A stretch of 64,000 bases of DNA from Asaia bogorensis (GTDB lineage Bacteria; Pseudomonadota; Alphaproteobacteria; Reyranellales; Reyranellaceae): assembly GCA_945905835.1 (NCBI GenBank), contig CAMDQJ010000004.1, positions 1 to 64,000 on the forward strand, written 5' to 3'. The position numbers and the translations under genes were made by a program. Positions 18,424 to 27,399 of this stretch are shown here, one piece after another. The notes under the pieces are model-generated. The model had not been told where the DNA came from, did not search any database, and saw only the letters and a program-made list of their open reading frames with translations. Position 1 is the stretch's first letter. Every line of letters starts with the position of its first letter.

Positions 18424-19377
18424 ATGACGACGACGATGTGGCAGCCCAACGAGCGCTATCCCGATCCGGCGGTGCGCGTGCTCGATCCCGAATTCGCCAA
18501 GTACCGGCTGGCACTCGCTTCGGTCGAGCGGCTCTACACCGGCTGCCGCTGGGCCGAGGGACCGGTCTATTTCGGCGACGGACGCTACCTCTTGTGGAGC
18601 GACATCCCCAACAACCGCGTGCTGCGCTGGGACGAGGAGACCGGCAACGTCTCGATCTTCCGCAAGCCGTCCAACAACGCCAATGGCCACACCCGCGACC
18701 GCCAGGGCCGCCTGGTCGCCTGCGAGCACGACGCGCGGCGCGTGGTGCGCTTCGAGTATGACGGCACGATCATCGTGCTGGCCGACTCCTACAACGGCAA
18801 GCCGCTCAACTCGCCCAACGACGTGGTGGTGAAATCAGACGGCTCTATCTGGTTCACCGATCCGACCTTCGGCATCCTGGGCTACTACGAGGGCCACAAG
18901 GCGCCCAGCGAGAATACGCCCGCCGTCTACCGAGTCGACGGCACGACCGGCAAGATAACCATGATGGTCGACGACGTACCGGGCCCCAACGGGCTCGCCT
19001 TCTCGCCCGACGAGAACAAGCTCTATGTCGTGGCCTCGCGCGCCGAGCCGCACCGCACGATCCTGACCTACGACGTCGCGGCCGACGGCAAGCTCAGCAA
19101 CGGCAAGGTGCTGATCGACGCCAATGCCGGCGGCTCGCCCGACGGCTTCCGCGTCGACGTCGACGGCAACCTGTGGTGCGGCTGGGGCATGGGCAACGAC
19201 GATCTCGATGGCGTGCGCATCTTCAATGCCAAAGGCAAGCTGATCGGTCATATCAGCCTGCCCGAGCGCTGCGCCAACCTCTGCTTCGGCGGCCGCTATC
19301 GCAACCGGCTGTTCATGGCCGCCAGCCACTCGCTCTATTCGCTCTATGTGAACACGCAGGGCGTCGCGGGCGGCTGA
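18424..19377 (+). CDS. SMP-30/gluconolactonase family hydrolase
   Basis: A 317-residue six-bladed beta-propeller lactonase. Divalent-metal ligands expected in this family are visible as Glu in CRWAEGPVYFG, Asn in NSPNDVVVKSDGS and Asp in GGSPDGFRVDVDGN; the second Asn is in VPGPNGLAFSPD. It lacks a signal peptide, so it is probably cytosolic. GAGGGGGAAACG precedes the ATG. The family hydrolyses sugar lactones and related compounds; here it follows hyuAB and precedes a PhyH dioxygenase in the same direction. Confidence 0.9.
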   Translation: MTTTMWQPNERYPDPAVRVLDPEFAKYRLALASVERLYTGCRWAEGPVYFGDGRYLLWSDIPNNRVLRWDEETGNVSIFRKPSNNANGHTRDRQGRLVACEHDARRVVRFEYDGTIIVLADSYNGKPLNSPNDVVVKSDGSIWFTDPTFGILGYYEGHKAPSENTPAVYRVDGTTGKITMMVDDVPGPNGLAFSPDENKLYVVASRAEPHRTILTYDVAADGKLSNGKVLIDANAGGSPDGFRVDVDGNLWCGWGMGNDDLDGVRIFNAKGKLIGHISLPERCANLCFGGRYRNRLFMAASHSLYSLYVNTQGVAGG

Positions 19378-19403
19378 GCGCGGGCACAAGGGAGGACGAC
19401 AGC

Positions 19404-20267
19404 ATGCTGGCCAACACCACACGGGCTTTGACCGAGGAGCAGCGCGAACAGTGGGCCGTCGACGGCTACCTGCAGCTGGAGGGCGCGCTGAGCCCAGCCG
19501 AAGTCGACTTCTTTTCCGGGCAGCTCGATCGCGTGCGCCTGCAGCCGGGCTACGAGCCCGCCTCGGGCAAGCTGCCGCGCGGCCACTATGCCTGGGTCGA
19601 CCATGCCGACCCGAAGCCGGACGCCTTCATGGATCGGCGCGACCTGCTGACCTACCACCAGGCGTTCATCGACATGATCGACCGCCCGCGCGTCTTCGAT
19701 CTGATCCTCGACCTGATGGGGCCCTACATCCAGTTCTCGATGAGCCAGGCGATCGTGCGCGCCTCGACCGATACCTTTCCCGGTTATACCCACACCGACG
19801 GCGGCGAGGCCCAGCGCGCCATCCGGGTCACCGAAACCAGCCGGCCGCTGGCGGTCAAGGTGATGTACCTGCTGACCGACGTCACCGAGCCGGACAGCGG
19901 CAACTTCACGATCTTTCCCGGCAGCCACCTTCGGCCCTTCCCGGAAAGGCTGGAGCGCATCCCCAACCCGAAGATGCCGGGCGCCGTGCCGCTGCTCGGC
20001 AAGGCCGGCGACGCTTACATCTTCCCGCATGCGATCTGGCACGGCCCCTCGCCCAACCGCTCCGGCAAGGCGCGCAAGACCATCCTCTACAACTACTGCC
20101 AGATGTTCATGCGCGCCTACGATTTCGGCGCGCCCTACGCCTCGCTGTTCGAGCGCTGCACGCCGCGCCAGCGCCGCCTGCTCGGCGACCTCGGCCACGA
20201 CTTCCGTCCGGGTGATTTCTTTTACGCGCCCGAGGACCAGGAAGCGCTCATGGCCGGCAGGGCCTAG
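19404..20267 (+). CDS. Phytanoyl-CoA dioxygenase family protein
   Basis: A 287-residue Fe(II)/2-oxoglutarate-dependent oxygenase. Iron ligands are HTDGG (about residues 132-136, the HxD motif) and the distal His in FPHAIWHGPSPNRSGKARK, which also supplies the Arg or Lys that binds 2-oxoglutarate. NFTIFPGSHLRPFP is the family block. GGGAGGACGACAGC precedes the ATG at 19404. It ends the plus-strand series from 13487. A remnant of another PhyH gene lies at 469-822, but the two are not close copies. Confidence 0.9.
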   Translation: MLANTTRALTEEQREQWAVDGYLQLEGALSPAEVDFFSGQLDRVRLQPGYEPASGKLPRGHYAWVDHADPKPDAFMDRRDLLTYHQAFIDMIDRPRVFDLILDLMGPYIQFSMSQAIVRASTDTFPGYTHTDGGEAQRAIRVTETSRPLAVKVMYLLTDVTEPDSGNFTIFPGSHLRPFPERLERIPNPKMPGAVPLLGKAGDAYIFPHAIWHGPSPNRSGKARKTILYNYCQMFMRAYDFGAPYASLFERCTPRQRRLLGDLGHDFRPGDFFYAPEDQEALMAGRA

Positions 20268-20275
20268 TCCGCGCC

Positions 20276-21865
20276 CTAGGCCGTGAAGAAGCCGTCGTAG
20301 CCTTTGGCCACGACTTCCTGGCACTTCTGAACGTAGGCTGGGAAGCCACCGATATACGGCATGAAGACGCGCGGCTTACCGGGCACGTTGGCGCCGAGAT
20401 ACCAGGAACTGCAGGTCGATCGCAGTGTGATGCCGGCCACATCGCCGACATGCTCGACCCACTTGGCCTGCGCTTCCGGCAGGGCCTCGAGCCGGCTCTT
20501 GCCGTTCCTGCGCAACCAGGTGATGGCATCGGCGATGAAATCGACGTGCTGCTCGATCGACGGCAGCATGTTGGTCAGCACTGACGGGCTGCCGGGGCCC
20601 GTCACCGTGAACAGGTTGGGGAAGCCCGCGATCGACAAGCCGAGATAGGCCCGCGGTCCTTCCGCCCATTTATCCCGCAGCGACACGCCGCCCTTGCCCT
20701 GGATATCGACACGCAGGATCGCGCCGGTCATGGCGTCGAAGCCGATGGCGAAGACGATGGCGTCGACCGCGTATTCCTTGCCGCCCGTCTTCACGCCCTT
20801 GGCCGTGATCTCTACTTCGCTCTTCGAGATGTCGACCAGCTCGACATGCGGCCTGTTGAAGGTGGCGTAGTAGTTCGTGTCGACGCACAGACGTTTGCAG
20901 CCGATGATATTGGTCGGCGACAGCAGTTCCGAGACCTTCGGGTCCTGCACCGTCGCGCGGATCTTCTCGCGCACGAAGTCGGCAGCGGTCTTGTTGGAAT
21001 CGTCGTTGAACAGCAGGTCGTTGAAAGCGCCCATGAAGGGAATGCCGCCTTCGGCCCAGCGATTCTCGAACTCACGGCGGCGGTCTTCCTCGCTGACCGC
21101 AAGGGCGGAAACCGGATTGAACCTGTAGTCGATATTGGGCGGATTCTTGCGCGCCCGCGCACGCAGGCCCTGGTAGTCGGCCTTGATGCGCTGGCGATAG
21201 TCGAGATCGAGCGGCTGGTTGTGCGCCGGCACGGTGTAATTGGCGGTGCGCTGGAACACGGTGAGCCGGCTCGCCTGGCCTGCGATGACCGGGATCGACT
21301 GGATGGCCGAGGAGCCGGTGCCGATCACCGCCACGCGCTTGCCGGTGAAGTCGACCGGCTCGTGCGGCCACAGGCCGGTATGGTAGGTCGCGCCCTTGAA
21401 AAGCTCGACGCCTTTGAAGGCCGGCTTGTTGGCAGCCGAGAGACAGCCCGTCGCCATGACAACGAAATTCGCCGTGACCTTGTCGCCTTTGTCCGTCTCG
21501 ACGGCCCAGGTACCGGCCTTGTCGTCGTAGATGGCCGAGGTGATGCGTGTCTCGAACTGGATGTCGCGCCGCAGGTCGAAACGGTCGGCGACATGGTTGG
21601 CGTATTTCAGGATCTCGGGCTGCGGCGAGTAGCGCTCCGACCACTCCCATTCCTGCTGCAGCTCGTCGGAGAATTGATACGAATACTGCATGCTTTCGAC
21701 GTCGCAGCGCGCACCGGGATAGCGGTTCCAGTACCACGTGCCGCCGACACCATCGCCGGTCTCGAAGACGCGCGCCGTGAGCCCGAGCCCGCGCACGCGA
21801 TGCAGCATGTACATGCCGGCAAAGCCCGCACCCACGATGACGACGTCGAACTTGTCGATTGCCAT
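20276..21865 (-). CDS. Flavin-containing (Baeyer-Villiger-type) monooxygenase
   Basis: A 529-residue FAD/NADPH monooxygenase. The FAD-binding motif is VVIVGAGFAGMYML (residues about 7-20), followed by TGDGVGGTWYWNRYPGARCD. The Baeyer-Villiger fingerprint FxGxxxHxxxWP is present as FKGATYHTGLWP. NADPH binds at VIGTGSSAIQSIP. The family oxidises ketones to esters or lactones. ATG 21865 is chosen because the fold starts at once after it. It converges with the PhyH gene and could feed the lactonase at 18424, but that is inference. Confidence 0.92.
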   Translation of the reverse strand: MAIDKFDVVIVGAGFAGMYMLHRVRGLGLTARVFETGDGVGGTWYWNRYPGARCDVESMQYSYQFSDELQQEWEWSERYSPQPEILKYANHVADRFDLRRDIQFETRITSAIYDDKAGTWAVETDKGDKVTANFVVMATGCLSAANKPAFKGVELFKGATYHTGLWPHEPVDFTGKRVAVIGTGSSAIQSIPVIAGQASRLTVFQRTANYTVPAHNQPLDLDYRQRIKADYQGLRARARKNPPNIDYRFNPVSALAVSEEDRRREFENRWAEGGIPFMGAFNDLLFNDDSNKTAADFVREKIRATVQDPKVSELLSPTNIIGCKRLCVDTNYYATFNRPHVELVDISKSEVEITAKGVKTGGKEYAVDAIVFAIGFDAMTGAILRVDIQGKGGVSLRDKWAEGPRAYLGLSIAGFPNLFTVTGPGSPSVLTNMLPSIEQHVDFIADAITWLRRNGKSRLEALPEAQAKWVEHVGDVAGITLRSTCSSWYLGANVPGKPRVFMPYIGGFPAYVQKCQEVVAKGYDGFFTA

Positions 21866-21962
21866 TATGACTAACCCGATATTTTCGAATGCTTGCAGGG
21901 ACAATAGGCCATCGCGACGCGGAGCGCCAAGTGATAGCGTCCCGGCCGTTCTGGGGAGAGAA

Positions 21963-23180
21963 ATGCAACAACAAGGCGGAATCGACAGCGGCTACGCGTG
22001 GACGCGGCTCGCCGCCAGCGTGGCCTTGAGCGTGGCAGGCGGCGTCGGCATGTGGTCGCTCGTCGTCGTGCTGCCCATCGTGCAGGCCGACCTGGGCGTC
22101 TCGCGCGCCGACATCTCCTTCGCCTACACCATGAACATGCTGGGCTTCTGCGCCGGCGGCGTGCTGATGGGCCGCCTGGTCGATCTCAAGGGCATCGTGC
22201 TGACCGCCATCCTGAGCGCCTTTCTGATGGCGGCGGGCTTTGCGGCCGCCGCACTTTCGCCCTCGCTCGGTTTCTATGCCGCGGCACAGACGCTGCTCGG
22301 CTTCGGCTGCGCCGCCACCTTCGCGCCGCTGGTTGCCGATGTATCGCACTGGTTCGAGAAGCGCCGGGGCGTCGCCGTTGCCATCGCCGCGTCGGGCAAC
22401 TATCTCGCCGGCACGATCTGGCCGCCGTTGATCGAGCTTGCCGTGCGCGACCATGGCTGGCGCGACACCTGCATGGTCACGGCCATGCTGGCGCTCACGG
22501 CCATGATCCCGTTGGCATTTTGCCTCCGGCGACCGCCGCCGTTCCATGCCACGACTGCGGCCGGCGCAGTGGCGCCGGCGCCGATGCGTTCGATCGGCAT
22601 GTCGCCCAACGCGCTGCAGGCCCTGATCGCCGTGGCCGGAATCACGTGCTGCGTCGCCATGTCGATGCCGCAGGTCCACATCGTCGCCTATTGCGCAGAC
22701 CTCGGTTACGGCGTGGCGCGCGGCGCGGAGATGCTGTCGCTGATGTTCGGCTTCGGCATCATCAGCCGCGTCGCCTCGGGATGGGTCGCCGACAAGGTGG
22801 GCGGCGTCGTCACCATGCTGCTGGGCTCGGTGCTGCAGACCATCGCGCTGGTCTTCTACACACTCTCCGACTCGCTCACCTCGCTCTATGTCATGTCGGC
22901 GCTGTTCGGCCTGTTCCAGGGCGGGCTGGTGCCGTCCTACGCCATCATCGTGCGCGAGTACTTTCCGCCCAAGGAAGCGGGCGTGCGCGTCGGCATCGCC
23001 ATGTCCTCGACCATCATCGGCATGGCGCTGGGCGGCTGGATGGGCGGCGTGCTGTTCGATCTGACCGGCTCCTATCAGGCGGCGTTCCTCAACGGCATCG
23101 CCTGGAACGTCGTCAATGCCGCGATTGGCTGGTGGCTGCTCGCAAGGCAGGGTAAACGGACGGCTGCCGCCGCCGCCTGA
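21963..23180 (+). CDS. MFS transporter, probable organic-anion carrier of the tartrate operon
   Basis: A 405-residue major facilitator with about twelve hydrophobic segments. The cytosolic loop between helices 2 and 3 reads MGRLVDLKG, a variant of the family's GxxxD(R/K)xG motif. PSYAIIVREYFPPKEAG near the tenth helix is typical of the oxalate/formate-antiporter and monocarboxylate-like branch. GGGGAGAGAA precedes the ATG at 21963. It sits 9 nt before tarD, so it may import D-tartrate or a related hydroxy acid. It diverges from the monooxygenase gene across 97 bp. Confidence 0.87.
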   Translation: MQQQGGIDSGYAWTRLAASVALSVAGGVGMWSLVVVLPIVQADLGVSRADISFAYTMNMLGFCAGGVLMGRLVDLKGIVLTAILSAFLMAAGFAAAALSPSLGFYAAAQTLLGFGCAATFAPLVADVSHWFEKRRGVAVAIAASGNYLAGTIWPPLIELAVRDHGWRDTCMVTAMLALTAMIPLAFCLRRPPPFHATTAAGAVAPAPMRSIGMSPNALQALIAVAGITCCVAMSMPQVHIVAYCADLGYGVARGAEMLSLMFGFGIISRVASGWVADKVGGVVTMLLGSVLQTIALVFYTLSDSLTSLYVMSALFGLFQGGLVPSYAIIVREYFPPKEAGVRVGIAMSSTIIGMALGGWMGGVLFDLTGSYQAAFLNGIAWNVVNAAIGWWLLARQGKRTAAAAA

Positions 23181-23189
23181 GGAGCTTCC

Positions 23190-24350
23190 ATGCGCATCGT
23201 CGCCATCCGCGACATCGTTTCGCCGATCAAATCGAACGTCGCCAACGCCTATATCGACTTCAGCCAGATGACGGCCTCGGTCGTGGCCGTCGTCACCGAC
23301 CACATGGTCGATGGCAAGCCGGTCGTCGGCTATGGCTTTAACTCCAACGGCCGCTATGCCCAGCACGGGCTTTTGAACGAGCGCTTCATCTCGCGACTCA
23401 CCACCGCCAAGGCAGACTCGCTGCTCGATTCAGAAGGCCTGCTCGATCCCGCCAAGTGCTGGAAGGCGATGATGGCCAACGAGAAGCCGGGCGGTCACGG
23501 CGAGCGCTCGGTGGCGGTCGGCGTCATCGACATGGCGTTGTGGGACGCCGTCGCCAAGGCCAAGCGCGTGCCGCTGTGGAAGCTTCTGGCCGACCGCTAC
23601 AACGGCGGAAAGCACGATGAGAAAGCGTGGGTCTACGCCGCCGGCGGCTACTACTATCCCGGCAAGGGGCTCGCAGCGCTTCAGGATGAGATGAAGCACT
23701 ACACCAGCCTCGGCTATTCTTGCGTGAAGATGAAAATCGGCGGCGTGCCGCTGGCCGAGGACCTCAAGCGCATCGAGGCAGTGCTGAAGATCGTTGGCAA
23801 AGGCGAGAACCTGGCAGTCGACGTCAACGGCAAGTTCGACCTCCCCACCGCCATCGAATGGGGCAAGACGCTCGCCCCCTACAAGCTGCGCTGGTACGAA
23901 GAGCCGCTCGATCCGCTCGACTATCTGGCGCACGCCGCCCTCGCTACGCAATACGACCAGCCGCTCGCTACCGGTGAGAACCTGTTTTCCATGCAGGACG
24001 CCCGCAACCTGATCCGCCACGGCGGGCTGCGTCCGGACCGCGACATCCTGCAATACGATCCCGCCCTCAGTTACGGCCTGGTCGAGTATCTGCGCACCCT
24101 CGACATGCTGAAGGCCAACGGCTGGTCGGCGCGGCGCTGCGTGCCGCATGGCGGGCACCAGTTCGCGCTAAACATCGCCGTCGGCCTGCAATGTGGCGGC
24201 AACGAATCCTATCCGCAGGTATTTGCGCCGTTTGGCGGCTTCGCCGACAATTTCGCCGTGGTCGACAGCCGTGTCGGCCTGCCCGACGCGCCCGGCATCG
24301 GCTTCGAGCTCAAGTCCGACCTGTGGGCAGTGATGAAGGAGGTCGCATGA
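23190..24350 (+). CDS. tarD: D(-)-tartrate dehydratase (enolase superfamily)
   Basis: A 386-residue enolase-superfamily enzyme that closely recalls the Bradyrhizobium D-tartrate dehydratase: IRDIVSPIKSNVANAYIDF, VVGYGFNSNGRYAQ, NEKPGGHGERSVAVG, YAAGGYYYPGKG. The catalytic lysine pair is in CVKMKIGG (KxK). Metal ligands are expected at DVNGK, the EEP of WYEEPLDP and the TGEN segment, and the general acid/base His lies in CVPHGGHQ. It dehydrates D-tartrate to oxaloacetate (Mg-dependent). GAGGAG lies 6 nt before the ATG. It follows the MFS gene and overlaps the next gene's start. Confidence 0.9.
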   Translation: MRIVAIRDIVSPIKSNVANAYIDFSQMTASVVAVVTDHMVDGKPVVGYGFNSNGRYAQHGLLNERFISRLTTAKADSLLDSEGLLDPAKCWKAMMANEKPGGHGERSVAVGVIDMALWDAVAKAKRVPLWKLLADRYNGGKHDEKAWVYAAGGYYYPGKGLAALQDEMKHYTSLGYSCVKMKIGGVPLAEDLKRIEAVLKIVGKGENLAVDVNGKFDLPTAIEWGKTLAPYKLRWYEEPLDPLDYLAHAALATQYDQPLATGENLFSMQDARNLIRHGGLRPDRDILQYDPALSYGLVEYLRTLDMLKANGWSARRCVPHGGHQFALNIAVGLQCGGNESYPQVFAPFGGFADNFAVVDSRVGLPDAPGIGFELKSDLWAVMKEVA

Positions 24351-24808
24351 TGTCGAAGAAGCCAAGCTATCTCGGCCTGCTCAACGCCGTCAGCAACGGC
24401 GAGACGCGCGCCGGCGTCTATTTCAAGGCCTGGCTCAACCTCACCAAGGATCCCGAGGTCCGCTCGGTCGTCGAGATGGTCGCCAACCGCGAGGCCGAGC
24501 ACGGGCTAGCCTTCGAGAAGCGTCTCATCGAGTTGGGATACTCGCTGATCGACAAGCCCGATCCGATTGCCGACCAGAAGCTCGCCTATCTCTCCAACCC
24601 GACCAAGAGCGACCTCGACCGCATTCTGTTCCTCGGTTACGGCGAGCCGCGCCCCGACCAATTCGGCGGCTTCTTCGACGATCACTCGATGGATCCGCAG
24701 ACCGGCGCGCTGATGGGCCGCTATGTCTGCGAGGAGCGCGACACCATCCGTCGCCTGCGCGACCTTGCCAAGTCGCTGAAGAGTCGCGCAGCCGCGAAGG
24801 CGGCGTAG
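24347..24808 (+). CDS. Ferritin-like/rubrerythrin-like helical protein
   Basis: A 153-residue mostly helical protein with no signal peptide. NGETRAGVYFKAWLNLTKDPEVRS and MVANREAEHGLAFEKRLIELGY give Glu and ExxH positions like those of ferritin-like diiron proteins, and a late CEERDTIRRLRDLAK helix could supply more carboxylates. Metal binding is not proven. The start overlaps the tarD stop (ATG 24347, or 24350 one codon on), so it belongs to the tartrate operon. A link to dehydratase protection or iron supply is conceivable but unproven. Confidence 0.75.
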   Translation: MMSKKPSYLGLLNAVSNGETRAGVYFKAWLNLTKDPEVRSVVEMVANREAEHGLAFEKRLIELGYSLIDKPDPIADQKLAYLSNPTKSDLDRILFLGYGEPRPDQFGGFFDDHSMDPQTGALMGRYVCEERDTIRRLRDLAKSLKSRAAAKAA

Positions 24809-25786
24809 TTACTCCGGCTTCAGGAGACCGAGCTTCAACAGCTCCGACACGTTCGCCTCGTCGGCCTTCAGCGCCACCGCGAATTGCTCGGGTGTCGACG
24901 GCCGCACGATGGCGCCGAGATCGCGCAGGCGCTTGTTCGCGGTCTCGTCCTTGAGGCCCGCCACGACACCTTCGTTCAGCCGCGCGATCAGTTCCTTGGG
25001 CGTCTCGATGCGGGCGAACACGCCAGCGGTGGTGGCGCCGTCGAACGGCTTGCTGCCGAGATCGCCCAGGGTCGGCACGTTGGGCAGCTCGGGAATGCGC
25101 TCGAGGCCGAAATTGGCGAGCGGCCGGAGCTTGCCCGACTGGAAATGCGGCATCGAGCTGGTGAGCTGATCGGCGAAGCAGTCGATGTTGCCCGCCAGCA
25201 GGTCGGCGATGCCGGGGCCGGAGCCGCGATAGGGGATGATGTTGAACTTGATGTTCTCGTTCAGCTGCAGGCGCAGGATGGCGACGTGGTTGGTCGTGCC
25301 GTTGCCGGAATGGCCGATGCTGACGGTGCCGGGCTTAACCTTGCACTCCGCCAGCACACTCTTCATGTCCGGGAACCGGCTGTCGGCCCGCGTCACCACC
25401 ATCGTCGGCACTGTTGTGAGGATGCTGACCGGCGCCATGATCGGCAGCATCGGCTGCTTGCCGGCGAAGATCGGCGCCACGTAACCCACGGTGAAGCTCG
25501 CCATGACGATGGTGTAGCCGTCGGCTGGGGCATTGACCGCGGCCTCCATGCCGACGACGCCGCCCGCGCCCGGCTTGTTGTCGATCAGGATGCTCTGGCC
25601 GAGCTTGTGGCCCATCGGATCGGCGACGGTGCGCGAGGTCACGTCGTAGTTGCCGCCCGGCGCAAAAGGAATGACCCAGCGGATCTGCTTGGTCGGAAAG
25701 GCCTGGGCCCATGTACCTTTGCTGACCCCACCGGCAGCAAGTGTGGCCAGTCCTGCGCCGAGCAGATCGCGTCTCTTAATGATCAT
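24809..25786 (-). CDS. Tripartite tricarboxylate transporter substrate-binding protein (Bug family)
   Basis: A 325-residue periplasmic binding protein. The N-terminus begins KRRDLLGAGLATLAAGG, which looks like a Tat-type signal. The mature part opens FPTKQIRWVIPFAPGGNYDVTSR and has IGHSGNGTTNHV and PYRGSGPGIADLLAG, standard for the family. It converges with the ferritin-like gene, directly abutting it. It starts 9 nt after the Rieske oxygenase stop, suggesting uptake of an aromatic or other carboxylate that the oxygenase attacks. No TctAB genes are near. Confidence 0.9.
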   Translation of the reverse strand: MIIKRRDLLGAGLATLAAGGVSKGTWAQAFPTKQIRWVIPFAPGGNYDVTSRTVADPMGHKLGQSILIDNKPGAGGVVGMEAAVNAPADGYTIVMASFTVGYVAPIFAGKQPMLPIMAPVSILTTVPTMVVTRADSRFPDMKSVLAECKVKPGTVSIGHSGNGTTNHVAILRLQLNENIKFNIIPYRGSGPGIADLLAGNIDCFADQLTSSMPHFQSGKLRPLANFGLERIPELPNVPTLGDLGSKPFDGATTAGVFARIETPKELIARLNEGVVAGLKDETANKRLRDLGAIVRPSTPEQFAVALKADEANVSELLKLGLLKPE

Positions 25787-25795
25787 GTTGTCTCC

Positions 25796-26824
25796 CTATG
25801 CCGCCTCGGCCTCGATCAGGCGATCGACGAGACGGCGAAACTGCGTTGGCCCGGCATCGAGGCTGGTCGGCAGCATGCGACGCGCCGGCTCTAAATCGAT
25901 CAGCTTCTGCTGCGCCTCGATGATGCTCTTGTCTTCGTTGAAGGCGGTTTCGGTGGTGGCGAAAAGCCGTTCGACGCGGCCTGGATCGATGTCGGAGCTG
26001 CGGGCACCCGCCGCGTAGAAGTAGCGCGAACCGCGCGCACCGATCGGCGTCACCGCCTGGTCGTCGATGCGCAGGAAGAGCGGCGGTTCGCCGGGCTGGC
26101 CGTCCTTGAAGCGCTCGGCGGAACCCACCGGATAAAAGTTCGTGCGCTGCAGGAAGATGCCGGGAAACAGGAAATCGTAGGTCGTCCAGATGTCGACCCG
26201 CTCGCCCAGCTTCTTCATGAAGCCGCGCGGCGGATGGTTGCGCAGCCAGCGTTCGAAACGCAGGCCGCGATCGAGCGGGGTCATGCGCGGCCGCTCGTCA
26301 GCCCATTGCAGCATGTCGAGGCCCAGCGTCTTTTCGTGCGCGAAGGAGAGATGCGAGAGGTCGAGCAGGTTGTCGTCGATCAACAAATAGTCAGCGACAT
26401 AGTCGAGATGGCTGGCCTTCAGGACATAGCCGGGATCGGTGAGTGATATCGAAGATGGGATCTGGCTCGCGTCGGCCTTGTCGGCCTCACCCATCCAGAT
26501 CCACACCCAGCTGCCGCGCTCGACAGTGGGATAGCACCGCACGAACGCGCTCTGCGGAATGAGCGGTTGGCCGAGTATTTCGATGCAGCGTCCATCCGGG
26601 ACGAATTTCAGCCCATGATACATGCAGCGCAGATTGTCCTGCTCGAGGCGGCCCAGCGACAGCGGCGCGAAGCGATGGCAGCAGCGGTCCTCGAACGCCA
26701 CGACCGCGCCATCGCCCTTGCGATAGAGCGCCAGCGGCTGGTCGACGATGGTGCGGGCCGCGATCTTGCCGGCCTCGAGTTCGTGCGACCAAGCGGCAAC
26801 GTACCAAGCGTTGCGCACCCACAT
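25796..26824 (-). CDS. Rieske [2Fe-2S] aromatic ring-hydroxylating/demethylating oxygenase subunit
   Basis: A 342-residue oxygenase alpha subunit of the vanillate-demethylase (VanA)-like group. The Rieske cluster ligands are CCH (about residue 48) and CMYH (about 68). The mononuclear iron site lies in DDNLLDLSHLSFAHEKTLG (two His, plus a later Asp). The ATG at 26824 has GGGAGGAAGG upstream. The frame is open further up, but that region is the truncated nicotinamidase gene in another frame. No reductase (VanB) partner gene is in the window. It is followed 9 nt later by a Bug binding protein. Confidence 0.9.
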   Translation of the reverse strand: MWVRNAWYVAAWSHELEAGKIAARTIVDQPLALYRKGDGAVVAFEDRCCHRFAPLSLGRLEQDNLRCMYHGLKFVPDGRCIEILGQPLIPQSAFVRCYPTVERGSWVWIWMGEADKADASQIPSSISLTDPGYVLKASHLDYVADYLLIDDNLLDLSHLSFAHEKTLGLDMLQWADERPRMTPLDRGLRFERWLRNHPPRGFMKKLGERVDIWTTYDFLFPGIFLQRTNFYPVGSAERFKDGQPGEPPLFLRIDDQAVTPIGARGSRYFYAAGARSSDIDPGRVERLFATTETAFNEDKSIIEAQQKLIDLEPARRMLPTSLDAGPTQFRRLVDRLIEAEAA

Positions 26825-26850
26825 GCCTTCCTCCCTGTTGGGCGGCAGTA

Positions 26851-27380
26851 TAGCCGGCCAGTCCCGTCGCCGTCTTGCGGTCGGCCTCCTCGAAGGCCGA
26901 GTAGCTGTCGACGTCCTTGTGAAAGCCTTTGCGGATGATGAGTTGTGCGGTCGGCAGCTTGAGGTCCGCATGCAGCGTCGCGTCGCCCGAGCCCTGCACG
27001 CAGTGATCGGGCCACAAGACCTGCGTGCCATAGGAAAGGCCGATCGTCTCGAAGGGCTTCTTGCCGGCATGCGCGCTGGCGAACGAGGTGTGGCCGGGGG
27101 TGTGCCAGTCCTGTGTCACGACGATATTTTCGAACGATACCGCGAGCTTGTTGATGATCGGCACGACCTCCGCACCGCCCTTCACCGGCAAGGTACCGCC
27201 GTCGATGAAGCAGTTCTGCACGTCGGTGACGATCAGCGCCGATTTGCCATCGGGCTTGATCGTGCCGGCGGCGAACAGGGGTCGGCCAATGCCGAGACTT
27301 CCGACCACGCCGAGCGCGGCCGTCGACTTCAGAAAAGACCTGCGAGAAGGGCCAAGCGTGACAAGATTCATGGCGGACAC
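26851..27380 (-). pseudogene. Nicotinamidase/isochorismatase-family hydrolase, 3'-truncated
   Basis: The start carries a Tat-like signal (PSRRSFLKSTAALGVVG), then SALIVTDVQNCFIDGG with the catalytic Asp, DWHTPGHTSF with metal-binding Asp/His, and LIIRKGF with the catalytic Lys: a secreted PncA-like amidase. At about 26851, after GLAGY, homology ends and the frame reads noise into the Rieske gene's leader. The missing third contains the nucleophilic Cys (usually in a GxxTDxCV segment). The deletion fused the gene to the spacer just 5' of the Rieske gene, so its promoter may now drive that operon. Confidence 0.82.
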
Positions 27381-27399
27381 TCCCTGCTTGAAAGAAGCG

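Noticed and set aside
16381-18729. 782-codon open frame on the minus strand opposite hyuA/hyuB
   Set aside because: It is antisense to clear hydantoinase genes, its translation is rich in Arg/His/Ala/Gly with no family pattern, and GC-rich third positions on the plus strand explain it.
21072-23366. 764-codon open frame on the minus strand across the monooxygenase and MFS genes
   Set aside because: It spans two recognised genes and their promoter region and has shadow composition (Arg/Asp/His runs).
26825-27070. In-frame extension upstream of the Rieske oxygenase start
   Set aside because: The extension is read in the wrong frame through the truncated nicotinamidase; GGGAGGAAGG before ATG 26824 fixes the start.
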